From Planctomycetaceae bacterium (lineage in GTDB: Bacteria > Planctomycetota > Planctomycetia > Pirellulales > Pirellulaceae): a DNA stretch of 64,000 nt. The translations under genes and the position numbers were made by a program. The notes beneath the pieces are model-generated. The model did not search any database, had not been told where the DNA came from, and saw nothing but the letters and a program-made list of their open reading frames with translations. Below, piece by piece: positions 63,901-64,000 of the stretch; within the stretch, counting starts at the first letter, position 1, and every line of letters starts with the position of its first letter. The stretch is taken from positions 1-64,000 of the forward strand of contig RECD01000144.1 in assembly GCA_007694185.1 (NCBI GenBank). The letters run 5' to 3'.

Positions 63901-64000
63901 GCCGCTTGCCAGCCGCTGAAGGCGGTCGCCGCGATCAAAGTCACCAACAACAACCCCGCGGCCGATAACCCCGCGCGGTGTCGCGATCCGAGTTTTCTCG
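60951..64000 (-). CDS. WD40-repeat protein with membrane segment (partial, runs off right edge)
   Basis: The frame is open from the stop at 60951 to the window end, so the true start is to the right. Within view it begins with a membrane segment (GLLLVTLIAATAFSGWQAAL), then a short helical stretch (ALAKRARHQAETLLFAADLKLASDAL) and at least ten WD40-type blades over some 950 residues (for example SGQDDGRVVLWSS, SASKDATIRVWDAD and ASGSNDHSVRLWSLDTGEQV). In planctomycetes this layout is typical of transmembrane Ser/Thr protein kinases with a C-terminal WD40 sensor, with the kinase domain just upstream. The kinase part is not in the window, so that identity is inference. The last blades end in SEVLELADHRDPP. 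The gene ends 38 bp after the PPOX pseudogene. Confidence 0.88.
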   Translation of the reverse strand, partial: RKLGSRHRAGLSAAGLLLVTLIAATAFSGWQAALAKRARHQAETLLFAADLKLASDALQEANIRQARDRLARHIPTAGRPDRRNFAWHYLWNELHPEVVSSQADEPLFDARFSPCGRYLISGQDDGRVVLWSSRTGQPQRLLGQHPATVRRLAFSPQGTWVAAASDDGRMSFWCGNTWRSVAEIDAHDKTVYDLAWVDDERLLSVGGGEIKLWDCGRLDAESESPVRSAESLLASPRFDPLPGTGYALAVSNDRRRLACGTRNRSSDPGGLGLIFDLETGQISDELWLDSTPNSLAFDSRGRWLFIGTRAGYVEVVDATDPKRYLERLEGHTSNVYRVESSPDGRWLASASKDATIRVWDADSGFDPRVIQCHERRVYSVDFSPTGSALVSASADGTMRQFEIGRTAFERVSSDIPKTADPPPTDPTEGPTDDPRTEATAGFHHSPTGSVWMVDRIGRIVQRSYSDGSARWLGFAASPVRPIRMAVSDDGVALLQVDWWRRLGEPADRLESAQAGPTAVIDPQIGGDQYAGQFAVFGDTGLLMWQPHAENRQGENRQGERPIPRPFGRRPSPKWWRPASAPDDAPCRWYLCDNQDQRLFTCQTDGDGRCEFELMADGISGDAFIQTIDGQTGPPGLIVVQPRDGLVHVCLPPSGAEFADWQQRIELATELTDITDAVALPPDEDGRVVVVIADESGDLEGHAVASDGGDRLIGRWQAPGRVWAMWPNHQDGHQRLDIAGPDGVFRYSRRDDEPSDGGMFSESPQPCLAIDDADWASLPPTLGIYDMASERLVCRFHPLVQTVHAMAISRDGSRVVVVGESGVARVFSKSGRLLATDGGLDEGTKSILFSPDNRLVCVTSADEIVVYDTVDRQILYLLEGHDNSLSYLATAKDRRLLASGSNDHSVRLWSLDTGEQVAVLVGHTAVPEQICFSPDERTLVTVDGDGVVKFWDIETRSEVLELADHRDPPLHLGFESPNRLGILSGAPSPDGLPGYALGRWSTDFESAIETDIMTRR

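Overview
The window comes from a planctomycete, most likely a member of the Pirellulaceae (Rhodopirellula/Blastopirellula-like). The evidence is the protein content: three pairs of the planctomycete-expanded DUF1549/DUF1553 'PSD1' proteins with DUF1501 proteins, a formylglycine-type sulfatase, a neutral-ceramidase-like enzyme, a methanopterin-linked C1 formyltransferase, a b558-type succinate dehydrogenase, xylose-isomerase-like TIM barrels and a large WD40 protein. DNA is GC-rich, genes are tightly packed on both strands, several convergent pairs overlap at their stop codons, and few genes have strong Shine-Dalgarno sequences. No tRNA, rRNA, CRISPR array or complete IS element was seen.

Layout. 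0.2-5 kb: PSD1 and DUF1501 pair 1. 5-11 kb: threonine-dehydratase-like PLP enzyme, an enolase-superfamily dehydratase, the bacillithiol deacetylase bshB1, a P1B-4 metal ATPase, and a small methyltransferase. 11-15 kb: sdhC-sdhA-sdhB, read leftwards. 15.3-20 kb: formyltransferase fhcD, an M20 peptidase, and rlmN followed by a MoaD-like and a degenerate ThiF-like protein. 20-24 kb: DUF1501/PSD1 pair 2, with order reversed and two Ig-like domains. 24-28 kb: phosphoesterase, sulfatase and MFS transporter, read leftwards. 28-31.6 kb: tsaB, a DapA-family lyase, mnmD and a DinB-like protein. 31.6-36.6 kb: small membrane proteins, an SpsF-like nucleotidyltransferase, a YugP-like protease, a lipoprotein and a HesB/IscA-type Fe-S protein. 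37-43 kb: dnaG and rpoD plus an ABC-2/NosY-like membrane protein. 43.3-50.6 kb: ceramidase-like enzyme convergent to an operon PhoD - DUF1501 - PSD1 (pair 3). 50.7-58.1 kb: M20 dipeptidase, clpS, a sugar-phosphate isomerase-like protein, a leucine-rich-repeat protein, a PhnP-like MBL hydrolase, and a two-gene sugar-acid cassette (dehydratase plus aldolase).

The stretch 58.1-60.95 kb is decayed and repeat-rich. A PQQ-type beta-propeller gene is truncated at an 82-bp hairpin element and frameshifted. A PPOX/flavin-type gene carries an in-frame stop and is split by an insertion of about 445 bp built from inverted repeats and a 33-bp tandem repeat. From 60.95 kb to the right edge a WD40-repeat protein with a membrane segment runs out of the window.

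The most interesting signals are: (i) the linked PhoD/DUF1501/PSD1/ceramidase group, a candidate phospho- or sphingolipid-scavenging locus; (ii) the MoaD-ThiF pair whose ThiF-like partner lacks the expected catalytic and zinc residues; (iii) guanine-quadruplex-capable tracts just upstream of three start codons, always with the C-rich strand as the coding strand; (iv) the nested small elements that broke the PPOX gene. All functions are inferred by reading the sequences; no database search was run.
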